Origin: Latrodectus hesperus
Taxonomy: Eukaryota > Arthropoda > Arachnida > Araneae > Theridiidae
Direction: 5' to 3'
Length of the DNA stretch: 64,000 bases
Assembly (NCBI GenBank): GCA_037975125.1
Contig: CM075856.1
Coordinates: 5,305,106 to 5,369,105, forward strand
The notes under the pieces were generated by a model. That model saw nothing but the letters and a program-made list of their open reading frames with translations, searched no databases and was not told the DNA's origin. Positions 12,352 to 27,190 of the stretch are shown in pieces (within the stretch, counting starts at the first letter, position 1; each line of letters starts with the position of its first letter). Both the position numbers and the translations under genes were made by a program.

Positions 12352-13200
12352 ATGCCTTTATCTGATGATTTTTCCGTTACTCAAAACCCTCCCTCCGAAG
12401 ACACAGCTTCGCAGGTTGCACACGTTTCGGTAAAAATACCACCTTTCTGGAAAACTAACCCTTCCCTGTGGTTTATTAGGTTGGAATCGCAGTTTTTCCT
12501 GGCGAATACAACGTCCGATCTAACAAAATTCAATCATGTTGTCTCCTGCTTAGATCCCGATATACTAAATTCGGTACACGACATTTTAGAGAGACCACCT
12601 ACTACCGAGAAATACGATGCCTTAAAAAAACGCCTAATTTCTGTTCATTCCGAAAGCGAAACATCTAGAATTCGAACCTTATTGCAAGGAGTAGAAATCG
12701 GTGACCAAAGACCCTCCCAATTACTAAATCGCATGCGTTCATTAGCTGGGGATACCGTGGGTGAAGCGCTTTTACGCTCGTTATGGCTAACGAGGCTGCC
12801 ATATAACACGCAGACTATTTTAGCCGCTTTCAGCGAGGACGATTTGAATAAAATAGCCGCAGTTGCTGACAAAATAAGCGATCTAGCTATCCCTTCGTAT
12901 GTAAATTCTATCACCCCTAACTCTCATGATGCTGTCACGGCTCGCTTGGAACTCCAAGTGGCGCAGTTAACTCAACGGGTTAGCGAATTAAGCACCGCCC
13001 TGGAACGCAGTTCCCGTAGCCCTAGGCGTAATTTCCGCCGATCATTTCAACGCAGCAGATCTCGCAATAGTTCCCACTCTCGCACTAACCTCAGTCACTA
13101 CAAGGAACGTACGAATGAGCTTTGTTTTTACCATGTCAATTTCGGTGATCAAGCGCGAAAGTGCCAAGCTCCATGCTCTTTTCGTCAGTCGGGAAACTAA
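12352..13200 (+). CDS. gag: Ty3 Gag with CHCC zinc finger
   Basis: The open frame gives about 282 residues from the ATG at 12352 (context GACCATG). The codons just upstream are open but have no ATG. Gag packages the element RNA into particles. The N-terminal half has the [18 protein letters not shown] motif shared by CsRn1-type Gags, followed by a helix-rich capsid-like region. Next comes an Arg/Ser-rich stretch, probably RNA-binding, at about residues 225-250. Near the C-terminus a finger is spaced C-x2-H-x9-C-x3-C (CFYH ... KCQAPC), the CHCC form typical of the CsRn1 clade rather than CCHC. The frame is intact. It ends at TAA 13198-13200, immediately after a slippery heptamer that leads into pol in the -1 frame. 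Confidence 0.9.
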   Translation: MPLSDDFSVTQNPPSEDTASQVAHVSVKIPPFWKTNPSLWFIRLESQFFLANTTSDLTKFNHVVSCLDPDILNSVHDILERPPTTEKYDALKKRLISVHSESETSRIRTLLQGVEIGDQRPSQLLNRMRSLAGDTVGEALLRSLWLTRLPYNTQTILAAFSEDDLNKIAAVADKISDLAIPSYVNSITPNSHDAVTARLELQVAQLTQRVSELSTALERSSRSPRRNFRRSFQRSRSRNSSHSRTNLSHYKERTNELCFYHVNFGDQARKCQAPCSFRQSGN

Positions 13201-14921
13201 ACCGGCGATCGCTCACTGGCCAATCTAGCGACCGCCAAGTGAATCGTATTCTTCTGGCCGACCTGTCTTCAAAATTAAATTTCCTAATTGACACAGGAGC
13301 AGACATATCTGTTTTGCCTAAAAAATACGCTCCAAAAACCACACCCTCTGAAAATTTAGCCTTATATGCAGCAAATGGCACTAAAATTTCTACATTTGGC
13401 AATAAACGCCTCATTATTGATTTAAATCTCCGCCGAAAATTTTCGTGGTTATTCGTCATTGCTGACGTAAACCAACCAACTATAGGTGTTGATTTTCTTA
13501 AACATTTTGAATTACTTGTCGATGTCAAAAATAACCGTCTGATCGACTCTCGAACGTCTCTCTCATCAAACGGCATATCTTTCAATAATTTTTCCCTGGA
13601 TTCCAACATATCCGTACTTATCGGCGATTCCAAATTTGAAAAACTACTCGCTGAGTATCCTGAGCTTACAAACCCTTCTTTAGTAACAAATGACATTAAA
13701 ACTTATGAAATTTTTCATCACATTGAAACTAAGGGACCCACTGTATTTTCCAGACCCCGCCGTTTGGCCCCAGAATCACTCAAAGCAGCGCGTTTAGAGT
13801 TCGAATACCTAATGTCTCAGGGAATTATTCGACCGTCCAAAAGCCCTTGGGCCAGTCCCCTCCACATGGTACGCAAATATAACGGTGATTGGCACCCTTG
13901 TGGCGACTACCGTCGCTTGAACGCTGTGACAACTCCTAACAGGTATCCTGTACCCCATATTCAGGATTGTACACAGGTTTTTTTCAGCAAAAATATTTTT
14001 TCTACCCTCGACCTGGCAAGAGCGTATCATCAGATTCCCGTCAATCCTGAGGACGTACCGAAAACTGCTGTAACCACCCCATTTGGTTTGTTCGAATACC
14101 TGAAAATGCCATTTGGACTTCGTAACGCCGGTCAAACTTTCCAAAGATTCATACATCAAGTGCTTCACGGATTGGATTTTTGCGTCCCCTACTTCGATGA
14201 TCTCCTTATAGCATTGACAACCGAAGACGAACATATTAAACACCTTCGCATCATTTTTGATAGACTCCGCGAATACGGACTAAAATTGAACCCCTCTAAA
14301 TGTGTTCTTGGAAAAACATCAGTCTCATTTCTTGGTTGCTTAATAACTCCCACCGGTGTAAGCCCTCTTCCCGAAAAGTCAGCAGTAATCTCTAATTTTC
14401 CTAAGCCTGAAACACTGTCTGAACTTAAAAGATTTTTAGCTATGCTAAACTTTTATCGTCGTTTCTTGCCTATGGCCGCAGCTACTCAAGCCCCACTCCA
14501 TTCACTTCTAAAAAACTCTAAAAAGAATGACAAACGCCCTGTTCTTTGGACAGAGGAAACAACTGCCGCGTTTGAAAAATGCAAAAACGATTTAATGAAT
14601 TCAGTCACCCTTGGTTTCCATTCCCCTGATCAGCAGCTATCATTAATGGTAGATGCTTCCGATATCGCCATAGGAGCAGTATTGCACTCCCAAAGTACCA
14701 AAGGTTTACAACCTTTAGCTTTTTACTCCAAGAAACTGACGCCAGCTGAAACCAAATACAGCACATATGATAGAGAATTATTGGCTATCTATTCTGCTGT
14801 AAAACATTTTCAACACAACCTTGAGGGACAAACATTTTCTATATTTACTGATCATCGTCCACTTACATTTTTGTTTAAAAAAATTCAAATTCTGCATCTC
14901 CTAGACAAATTCGGCATATGA
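13161..14921 (+). pseudogene. pol: Ty3 pol part 1: protease, reverse transcriptase, RNase H start
   Basis: This frame is -1 relative to gag and is probably entered by frameshifting at 13191-13197, since the first codon here is not ATG. In order it has an aspartic protease motif [12 protein letters not shown] near 13290; reverse transcriptase with a P-x-Y-P-x-P-H-I-Q stretch, [12 protein letters not shown], and the catalytic YFDD near 14190; and RNase H with the [13 protein letters not shown] motif near 14650 and FTDHRPLTF near 14855. The frame then breaks in an A-run at about 14877-14883, where one base seems missing, and closes at 14921. Codons downstream continue in another frame. The catalytic residues seen are intact, so the damage looks recent. 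Confidence 0.92.
13191..13236 (+). promoter_or_regulatory. -1 ribosomal frameshift signal between gag and pol
   Basis: GGGAAAC (13191-13197) is read G_GGA_AAC in the gag frame, the canonical X_XXY_YYZ form. The gag stop TAA follows directly. After a 6-nt spacer, GGCGATCGCT (13204-13213) can pair with AGCGACCGCC (13227-13236): nine pairs with one A-C mismatch around a 13-nt loop. Slipping back one base moves the ribosome exactly into the open pol frame. Heptamer, spacer and stem are seen in the sequence; activity is inferred. Confidence 0.8.
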
Positions 14922-15352
14922 ATTTTATCGCTCAATTTAGCACTGACATTCAACACGTTTCTGGATCAAACAACCCAGTTGCCGACGCCTTATCGAGAAT
15001 TTTTGCCATTAATAGTAATAACGCCATCGATTTCGCACGTTTAGCTGAAATCCAGGAAAATGATGCAGAACTCACTCAATTACTGTCAACTTCAGGTAGT
15101 TCCTTAAAGCTACAGAAGATGGAACTGTCCCCAGGACTTAAATTATTTTGTGATGTAACCAACGATCGAATCCGTCCTTTTGTTCCCTTTCATCTCCGAA
15201 AAACTCTGTTTGACTCCCTCCATGGACTTTCCCACCCAGGAGTACGAGCGACTAAAAGACTGATTCTCTCTCGTTTCGTCTGGCCTTCAATTTCAAAAGA
15301 CTGTGTTGCATGGACTCGCGCATGCACTGATTGCCTGAAGTCAAAAGTTTAA
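14918..15352 (+). pseudogene. pol: Ty3 pol part 2: RNase H end and integrase zinc domain
   Basis: This continues pol after the A-run frameshift. It opens with NFIAQFSTDIQHVSGSNNPV and ADALSRI, the usual RNase H C-terminus that precedes integrase. It then has the HHCC zinc domain of integrase, with the H...H pair in HGLSHPGVRATK and the C-x2-C pair in ACTDC. It ends at an in-frame TAA (15350-15352). The same frame resumes immediately after, so this is a nonsense mutation and not a natural end. Confidence 0.88.
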
Positions 15353-15370
15353 AGACACAACCATAGCCCT

Positions 15371-16072
15371 TTGCAAGCCTTTTCTGTTCCCTTACAACGC
15401 TTTCAACATGTGCACCTGGACATTGTCGGACCTTTACCCCCATCGGAAGGATATTCTTATCTTTTAACAATGATGGACAGATTCTCTCGCTGGCCGGAAG
15501 CAATTCCGATACGGGACATTTCCGCAGAAACCATCACCCGAACTTTTGTTACTCATTGGATCGCAAGATTTGGAGTACCTACCACCATAACAACTGATCA
15601 AGGTCGTCAGTTCCAGTCGAACTTATTCACGAATCTCAACAAAATCCTTGGCATTCACCGAATTCGCACAACTCCATACAACCCTGCCGGGAACGGATTG
15701 ATCGAGAGGTTTCACCGATCATTAAAACAATCGTTAATGTGCCACAATAACGTCCAGTGGACATCAAGCCTGCCCATTACATTGCTGGGTCATCGATCAG
15801 CCCACAAGGAAGACCTTGGTGGTACCTGTGCTGAGATGCTTTACGGTACAACAATTCGGCTGCCTGCTGATTTCTTTCAGACAACAAGTGTCTCTACTTC
15901 CATGGATCCAGCTTCCTTCTTACAAAAGCTGTGCGAGTCTATGAGAAATGTTGCACCAGTGCCCACTTCAGCTCATATCAACCCCAAGTATTTCGTGCAC
16001 CCAGCTTTGGATTCGTGCACTCATGTGTTTGTTAGGCAGGATGCAGTAAAACCTCCGTTGACTCGTCCATAA
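15371..16072 (+). pseudogene. pol: Ty3 pol part 3: integrase catalytic core
   Basis: This is in the same frame as part 2, after the premature TAA. It is the integrase core that joins element DNA to the chromosome. All three acidic residues of the D,D-35-E triad are visible: HLDIVGPL near 15420, TTDQGRQF near 15596 and [13 protein letters not shown] near 15700. A second in-frame TAA (16070-16072) interrupts the region leading to the C-terminal domain. The first codon shown is only the first Met after the stop; the true domain starts slightly upstream. Confidence 0.88.
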
Positions 16073-16087
16073 AATGGTCCTTATCGA

Positions 16088-16351
16088 GTGCTTAAACGGC
16101 TTAATAAAACTTACACTCTCCTCATTAAAGGAAAAGAAGCCGTTATCAATGTCGACCGTCTTAAATCAGCATTTTTGGTGCCTGGACCCCCTGAATCTTT
16201 AGTTCCTGTTCCCATTGCTACCCAAGTTCCACCGAACTCTCCGAAAGCGATGCCTGTTCCTGTGATTCAAGGCTCTGCTGTAAACGAAGAACCCCCTGTG
16301 CAAACTACGCGATCCGGCAGAAGAGTTCGTTTCAACCCACGATATCTCTAA
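16088..16351 (+). pseudogene. pol: Ty3 pol part 4: integrase C-terminal (GPY/F-like) tail
   Basis: Past the second nonsense codon the frame reads NGPYRVLKRLNKTYTLLIKG and then a basic, Pro-rich tail ending in NPRYL and TAA. The GPY...RLNKTY pattern is the GPY/F module found at the C-terminus of many Ty3/gypsy integrases. No chromodomain follows. The polypurine tract and 3' LTR come about 20 bases later, so no env-like gene is present. Confidence 0.8.
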
Positions 16352-16368
16352 CTCCTCGTGCCTTAGGC

Positions 16369-16384
16369 ACTTGGGGGGGAGTAA
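16369..16384 (+). promoter_or_regulatory. Polypurine tract
   Basis: The purine-rich TTGGGGGGGAGTAA lies directly against the TGTGGTGG start of the 3' LTR. This is the usual primer for plus-strand synthesis in LTR retrotransposons. Confidence 0.8.
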
Positions 16385-16478
16385 TGTGGTGGAACACTTC
16401 TGCTCGGAAGTTGGCAACAGCAACTAGAAAAACTTTCTACATGAACATTGGCAACACCAATTTTCTCCGGAACAATAC
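16385..16478 (+). repeat. 3' LTR, first piece (94 bp)
   Basis: It matches 11532-11625 of the 5' LTR with two substitutions, then is cut by the Harbinger element after AACAATAC. The terminal TAC is the duplicated target. Confidence 0.95.
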
Positions 16479-16515
16479 GGCGGGCCGCAAACTCGGTAGA
16501 CAATCCGATTGAGAC
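16479..16515 (+). repeat. Harbinger left terminal inverted repeat
   Basis: It begins GGCGGGCCGCAAACTCGGTA. It pairs imperfectly with the right end (CCGCAAA, TCG, TAGA, ATGAGACG or ATTGAGACG shared in order). Confidence 0.75.
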
Positions 16516-16708
16516 GCCGTATTATATTAGACACATGCGATCTCATCCATGTCTAAGTGTGACGTAGCTAAAACGTTGTATCTGACGTCATGGAAATCTT
16601 AAACCAATAAGAATTTGTTTACATTCCGATTCCATTCACTGTATTCACTGAAGTTTTCACTGTATATTTGTTTTCTCGCGTTTCGATTATTTAATTTCTA
16701 CGTATAAA

Positions 16709-18666
16709 ATGGATAATATAATAATAGCTGCAACCACTGTTATTATGTGTGCTGCAAATTATTTGCTTCACACAAAGGAAGTCAAAAGTTTACCAAAAAC
16801 TACAAATAGAAACAAACGGACGAGAGGTCCAGATAGACAATGGATCAAGAGGAGGGAAAAAAAAGGTGTAATGAGAAATTTGGTCCAAGAATTAAGACTG
16901 GAAGATATTCATTCGTATCGGTATGTTTTATATCTATATTAAAGTAAACGTATGAAATAAAAATACCTAACAATGTTATAAATAAGAACAATACGTTTTT
17001 CTTATTTGAAAGTACATCATTGTTTGTTGTGTGCAAAAGTATTTCATTAAATTATATCTACGCTTGTTTTACTTAAGTAATGTACTAATTGATGTAATCT
17101 ATACAAGTGTAGATGACAATTTTCAGTGTTATTAAACATACATTTTTTTATATATTTTAGCAATTGGATGAGAATGGATGAGGACTGTTTTAATGACATT
17201 CTGGTTCTGATTCAGGATGATATCTTGAAACAGAACACCAGATTGAGGGAAGCGATAAAGCCGGATGAAAGACTTGCCATAACTTTGAAGTTTTACGCCA
17301 CAGGAATGACATTCAGAGAATTGGCTTATATATTTCGTGTTGGAGAAAGGACAGTTTCATATATTGTGAAACAAGTCACAATAGCACTGATTAACAGGTT
17401 AAGATACACATTACAGTTTCCAAAAAATGAAACTGAATGGCGGGAAATTGCTGCTCAGTACTGGCTGAAATGCAATATTCCTAACTGTATTGGTGCTATT
17501 GATGGTAAGCATATTGTTATGCAGAAGCCATTTAACTCTGGATCTCATTACCATAATTATAAAGGTACTGAGTCGATAGTTTTAATGGCAATAGTTGATT
17601 CAAATCTCCTTTTTCGTTATGTTGATGTTGGCACCAATGGTCGCATCAGTGATGGAGGAGTTTGGGACAGGTGCAAAATAAATCAATTAATTGAAAAAAA
17701 AGAGTTGCATATACCTGGAGAAGAGTACTTGCCACAGAGTGGTGTTAAAACTCCTCACTATTTTGTAGCAGATGCAGCTTTTCCCCTTTCTCCACACTTA
17801 ATGAAACCATTCCCTGAAAAGTCTTTGACAGCACCACAAAGAATTTTCAATTACAGGTATTACATAAATATGTTTCAATTTATTTTCGCAACAGTTGAAT
17901 TCTAAAGTTAGTATTTTTTAATTTTTATATATTTAGTGTAAATCAATCATTATTTCTTTCTGTATTGTATTCCTATATTGATGTAATGATACCTTATCAT
18001 TTTAATTAGCTTTTCATTACTTTTATAAGTAGTTGCTTTTAAAATCTCTGTATAATGTATTCTCCTTAGAAGTTTAATTTTATTGAAGACTTTCTCGGGC
18101 AAGGAGATGTGTGGAGTGTGCATTTGGAATTTTATCTGCTCGATTCCGGTTGTTCAAAACAAACATTCATTTACAACCAACAATTGTGAGGAATCTAGCA
18201 ATGGCAGCTTGCTGCTTACACAACTTTCTGGCGGTAAGATCTCCTGCCTACATTCAGTTGGAACAAGAAATTAATTTGTAAGTTATTAATCAATTTAGTT
18301 GTTTTAAACCTATTTGCTTTAGATGATTATATAAGAATAGCAATTTCATCCATAATTTATCATTTATAAATTATTTCTGGTTCTTATATTATTCTGTTGA
18401 GTAACCTATTTTTATATACACATATTCCTCTCTTGAAAAAAAGTGCTTACATAATCTTATAATTCCTTACTATTTCTAGATCTGATATTGGTATTCCTAA
18501 CCTATCAAGTTTAAGTGGCAGAAACCATTCCATATATGCTAAAGAGGTACGGGAAAAGTTATGTCACTATTTTCTAACGGAGGATGGAAGAATTGATTGG
18601 CAGTACAGATCTGCTAGTAAGTTGAATGAACATTTTTATAATTGTTCTAGTCTTAATGTTTTATGA
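16709..18666 (+). CDS. Harbinger transposase (HARBI1-like), four exons
   Basis: Exons at 16709-16920, 17161-17856, 18089-18277 and 18480-18666 join in phase across GT-AG introns and give 427 codons plus stop. The protein would cut and rejoin the transposon in the nucleus. Exon 1 is short and basic (RNKRTRGPDRQWIKRR), giving a likely nuclear or DNA-contact segment. Exon 2 begins with a helix-turn-helix-like region (MTFRELAYIFRVGERTVSYI). It carries the first catalytic Asp in GAIDGKH and the second in FVADAAFPL. Exon 3 has the catalytic Glu in RARRCVECAFGIL, then AMAACCLHNFL. Exon 4 holds the usual VREKLCHYF tail. All three DDE residues are present and no stop interrupts the joined frame. The last splice sites are my reading and could shift slightly. 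Confidence 0.9.
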
Positions 18667-18749
18667 TGTAAAACTATTTATTGTCTAATAGTTTTTGATT
18701 CATTAATTATAAATTAAATAGAATAATTCAGCTTTATATATTAAAAAAT

Positions 18750-22717
<3,968 letters not shown>

Positions 22718-22925
22718 TTTATTTTCCACGCGGTAATAAAAATTTTGCAGCGAAAAACGTATGTTGAAATTAGCGGTCTCGCGGAAAGTTGCCAGATATT
22801 TCGAACCTGCTCGAAATCTAGAAACGTCTCGCGCTCCACCCCTTTTCTGACGTAACTAAGACCTCAATGACGTCATTTGGTCTAATGGTAACCTCGCGAG
22901 ACGTTCTGAGCATCTCGCGAGATAC

Positions 22926-22960
22926 GTCTCATGCGATGATCTACGAATTTGCGGACTGCT
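22926..22960 (-). repeat. Harbinger right terminal inverted repeat
   Basis: It ends GAATTTGCGGACTGCT just before TAC. Read on the minus strand it resembles the left end (AGTCCGCAAATTCGTAGA). The preceding bases (22895-22930) contain repeated CTCGCGAGA palindromes that may serve as binding sites. Confidence 0.75.
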
Positions 22961-22963
22961 TAC

Positions 22964-23173
22964 CGCATGGTGAGCAGGAGGGCAGATTCACTTTTTCCCC
23001 GACGATGTGAACGGACTAGTTCAGAGTTTGTTTCCCTCTCAGAGAATTTTGTATTTGCAACTTTCTTTAACATTTTCTTTAATTAAAAATAAAATTTAGT
23101 TCAATTTTAAATATATGGTGTGTTTTATTAAAAACTTGCAATTATTAAAAACTAATTAAAACAGCACCCCATA
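22964..23173 (+). repeat. 3' LTR, second piece (210 bp)
   Basis: It continues the interrupted 3' LTR (CGCATGGTGAGCAGGAGG onward) and matches 11626-11835 with three substitutions. It ends CACCCCATA. The AGATT target duplication overlaps its last base. Confidence 0.95.
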
Positions 23174-23177
23174 GATT

Positions 23178-25387
23178 TAACTATTACATTTCCTTGCAGA
23201 TCAATGAAAAATTCTTTCACATAGTCCAGTTTCCCAGTATGATTGAAGTATTGATTGTTCACGTACACCAATCCTCTCACCTGGGGGAATTGATGAAGCA
23301 AGGTTTCGTATCAGAAAAGGTATGTTTTCAAGTATTCATAACAATACTGTTCTAAAGTATGGTAGAACTTCTGAAGTGATGCAATGCACTATGTACCATC
23401 CTTTGGATGACAGTAGCTATCCCTGTAAGCCATATTTATTTACTTCTCTAAATTAGCCCACAATGCAAGAATTAAGGTGAGTTTTTAATTCCAATGTTGT
23501 CAAGTAATAAATTCCACACATTTTTCAGGAGTCTTAATAAATTCCTCCATGATGTGTGTATAGTAACCTAATGAATAAATTTTGATTTTAAGACTATGTA
23601 TCTATTAATTATGTGCAATATTTTTCAATCACACCAATAAATGATATTTTCAAAAATTATTATAAGAAAATTAGGCTTCACTATGAAACAGTTAAAGCAA
23701 ATTAACTACATCCATTTAGTAGCATTATTATTGTCTAAATGATAATAAGTTTGCAGTATAAAAGAATAAACTTTAATCATTTGTTGAATTAAAAAAAAGT
23801 TAATACCATTTCTTAATTGTACAGTTAATTTTAATATTTTCAACTCTTCTATAAAGATAAGAAATTCTTTTTTTATCAGAATTATATTTAGATATGTGAA
23901 TTTTATATGCCTGTTAATATATTAATTTTAGACTCATGTTACAGAATGTTGCGATGTGATGCTTTTTACTGACTTCTTTAATATACTAAATACAATTTAA
24001 AAACTTGGAACTTTGGAAAAAAATTGCAAGCATGAGTATTGCAGTAATTGTCAATATTTGGAAACTTTTCCTTGTCAAATTGATGATATTGAGATTGGAA
24101 TTTAGTCAACAACCCTAATTTGTGTTGATAAAAGTTTACATCTGGTACCCCTTAATATTTTTATACCAAGATGTGACTAGCAATACGGCTACTACAAAAA
24201 AAGCTAAACTATATAAGGTGAATTAAATTTCATCTTCAAATCAAGGGATACCTAATTCTACACTCATCCAGTGTAAATTGGTTCTTTCTGAGGGGTAACA
24301 AACATGAAAAATGGGTACTTATATATTATCCTGTAGACTTTTTTCCCTCATAAAAGTATATCAAAGAATTTTACAAATTTTAATATATTTTTTTCAAAAT
24401 GTGAAGTAAATGCCAAACAGCTTACTAATATTTTCATTTTAACAAATAGATAAAAACTTTATTTGCAATTTATATGGTGCTAAATTGCATCATTAAACAA
24501 TATATATTTTTTCATAGGTATGGTCAACAGGATGATACATAAATGTTGAAAAATGTAGCAATGCTTTTAAATGAGCAGTTGAAACAAAATTTAACCAAAT
24601 AAAATTACTAACCATATTTTTTGATTTTATTACAATCCCAATGTGTAATGATGTACAATGGAATCAAATATTACAAAATAAATTTCATACACTAACCACA
24701 AATTTAAAACTGCAAATTAGAATTATAAATCTAAGACATTCTAAATCTTATTATAGTACTTCATTGTGTCAAATATGATTCACATTAAATTAGAATTTTT
24801 TTTTCCTTTGATGAAACATATGTCGTGAACCACTCATGAGAGTCAGTTTTCATATCAAAGCAGTATTTTTTTTTCTATTCACATACACACACATATATAT
24901 ATTGTTGAGATAGTAATGATGCTTTGCTTAAAAGAATTCTGACATTTACAATTTCTTTTTATGTGTTAAAATAAATTTGTTTAATTTTATTTTCGTGAGA
25001 AGGGATTTAAAAAATTTTGTCTGTGCATAAACAAAATATACAAATTATCTTATGTTAATTAATTGGCTATTTTTCAAAAAAATGTTAGTGATTTAATTAT
25101 TAACTTTTTACGCATTTTGCAATATTTTTTAGAATTAGACATACTTAATTTCTATTTGATTACTTATGTATAGTTTTCTTCATTTGAAGGGCTTGCCAAA
25201 ATTTTTACTTTTGAACATATATCATAGTAAAAATTTACAAAGATAATTTAAAAATTCTTTCATCATACATTTTCTAAGATAACTAATCTTTCAATAATTC
25301 CAGGTTTTCTTTGTCAAAGTGCCTTGAATTAGGGAATATGTAATATATTTCATTTTTGTAGATACCGTATACGCATTTTTAACATAT
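23178..25387 (-). repeat. Right arm of inverted duplication, outer part
   Basis: This is the reverse complement of 1 to about 2290, resuming after the Ty3 insertion. Two levels of similarity are seen: about 24520-24990 is nearly identical to 420-890 of the left arm, while the rest is nearer 85-92 percent. The match is still present where the left arm leaves the window, so the true end may lie further right than 25387. Confidence 0.9.
23188..23280 (-). CDS. Candidate 31-codon internal exon, unknown protein
   Basis: Ninety-three open bases lie between an acceptor (GAATTCCCCCAG) and a donor-like GTAATAG. They encode VRGLVYVNNQYFNHTGKL followed by DYVKEFFIDLQGN. The peptide is well balanced and not low-complexity, unlike its surroundings, and its counterpart at 2187-2280 keeps both borders but has a one-base insertion. 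I do not recognise the family. No neighbouring exon could be identified, since one side is retrotransposon and the other is AT-rich. It may be a relic exon carried in a duplicated gene fragment. Confidence 0.4.
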
Positions 25388-26440
25388 ACTAGTTAATATG
25401 CTATTGTATTCCTCACCTCTATTATTACATAATTTTAACCACACCAAACTATTCTTGACCTTTTTAAGTATTACATTTTTTATCTCAGTGTTTTTATCTT
25501 GTGAGATTTAATTTTGAATTGTGAATTTAACATCTAAATATATATTTATTTTCTATTTTGTGTATACTGAAGTTACTCTTACTACTTCATATATCATAGT
25601 AAACAAATAATGATATTATTATAATATTATTCCTTTTATATATTTATTAATAATAACAGAGATAAATACATAATACAATAGTGAATATTTTAAGAGTTTT
25701 ATTAGATATATCAGGGATAACTTCTCATTTAATTAAATGTCTTATTTTGCTGTTATACATTTGTAAAATGATTCTGTAAATTAAGGTATTTGGTTTTGTT
25801 ATTCATAAAAAATAGAGCCAAGATTAATTTAAATTACAAGTTTTGGCTTTTAAAAAGTATGTTAGATATTCTGTATTATTTTGAAATATGATAAAAAAAG
25901 TTTTAATTGAATTTTATATGTTTATAATATATACAAATTTTGATTTCATGATTTTTGGAAAAAAATAATGTTTATTGAATTTGATTTATTGTGCTTTACA
26001 AACTATTCTTAAGTTACATCTAAGACCATATTTGAAACAATTCCTACACGTAACTTTAAAGGCTACTGTATTTTAATGTTTATTTAAGAAAGAATAATAG
26101 AAAGTATATTTGGTATGCAAAATCATTTCCAGAATGAAAATCTAATGGGTATAAAAATATAGTAAAATAACACGTAGCAAGTATTTTAATAGAAAGATAT
26201 ATATAAAATTTGATTGTATTAGAAAAGTTAATTTCTGTTGAGAATAATTTGTAAGGCATATATCAAAGTTTGTGCACTATAAAATATATCTATCCAGAAT
26301 TATGTTAGTGTTAAGAGATTTAAAATAAATAAGGTAAAAGAATTAGTAATAAATTTTCTAATTCTGTAATCATGTCTATAATATGTGAAATAAGTATTTA
26401 AAAAGAAAAAAATTTCGAAATGCAGATTATTTTGTCTACA
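25388..26440. other. No gene seen
   Basis: This is AT-rich sequence with no supportable coding, no long repeat and no match to other parts of the window. Confidence 0.5.
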
Positions 26441-26449
26441 TGTTTATCA

Positions 26450-27190
26450 ATGCCGAAAGTACTATTCTGCTTGACATTTTCGGAAGTATTTAATCGCGTG
26501 ACTAATTTTACCAATGAGCGTGTTGCGTTACGAATTGGTTGCGTGTTTTTTGTTCATTAATAACTCCTATTGCCTTTAATCAAATTTTAATTTAACAATA
26601 ACAACTTAACAAATAACAATTTTCATGGTTACATTCCATAAAATTAAGTTCCACACCATAATACACTGGTGACAATACGGTCTTCATTCTACCGCATCCA
26701 AATAGCAACTAGGCTAGATTCCCCGTCGGATAGGGAAGATGCGCTTCTCATTCCCCTTTAGGGATTTACTGTGGCTGAGTTGCCACAGAGCGATCACATT
26801 TGAATCATGGGTTGAACAACCAGTTGTTCAACTACTTTCACTATCAGGTGAATACCACTTTCTAATTCTTCAGTTCAGGTTTCTACCTTATGGAGTTTGA
26901 ACTCCCGGTTAACCTCGTGGTTCAGGTTAATGGAACGGGGTTCAGGAATACGGGTTTAAGAAACACTGCTATAAAGCAAGGTTAAACCTGAATGCGCATG
27001 TGCAGTTCATAAATGCGATAAGTGACCATGCGCATTTCTGCTTTTTGTGCTTTGCTGCCCACGATTCCTCAAAGCAGCATTTTAATGGAATCGCTGTGTA
27101 AATTTCTACATATTTCATGCCCACTAAGTGGAAAATTTCTATTAATGGCTGGAACCTCCTGATTTTTTCTAAATTAAAGGATGTTGACAC
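26450..27190 (+). mobile_element. Possible LTR-element remnant (LTR end, primer site, leader)
   Basis: A TG-starting block (about 26450-26664) is followed by TGGTGACAATACGG at 26667. Its first seven bases equal the primer site of the Ty3 element at 11838, and it sits as a primer site would after an LTR. The following 26700-27000 is unusually G+C-rich, with two small hairpins (CTGTGGC/GCCACAG near 26770; GTTGAACAA/TTGTTCAAC at 26811-26832). No gag or pol is found beyond it. The second LTR is not seen, so this is tentative. Confidence 0.35.
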
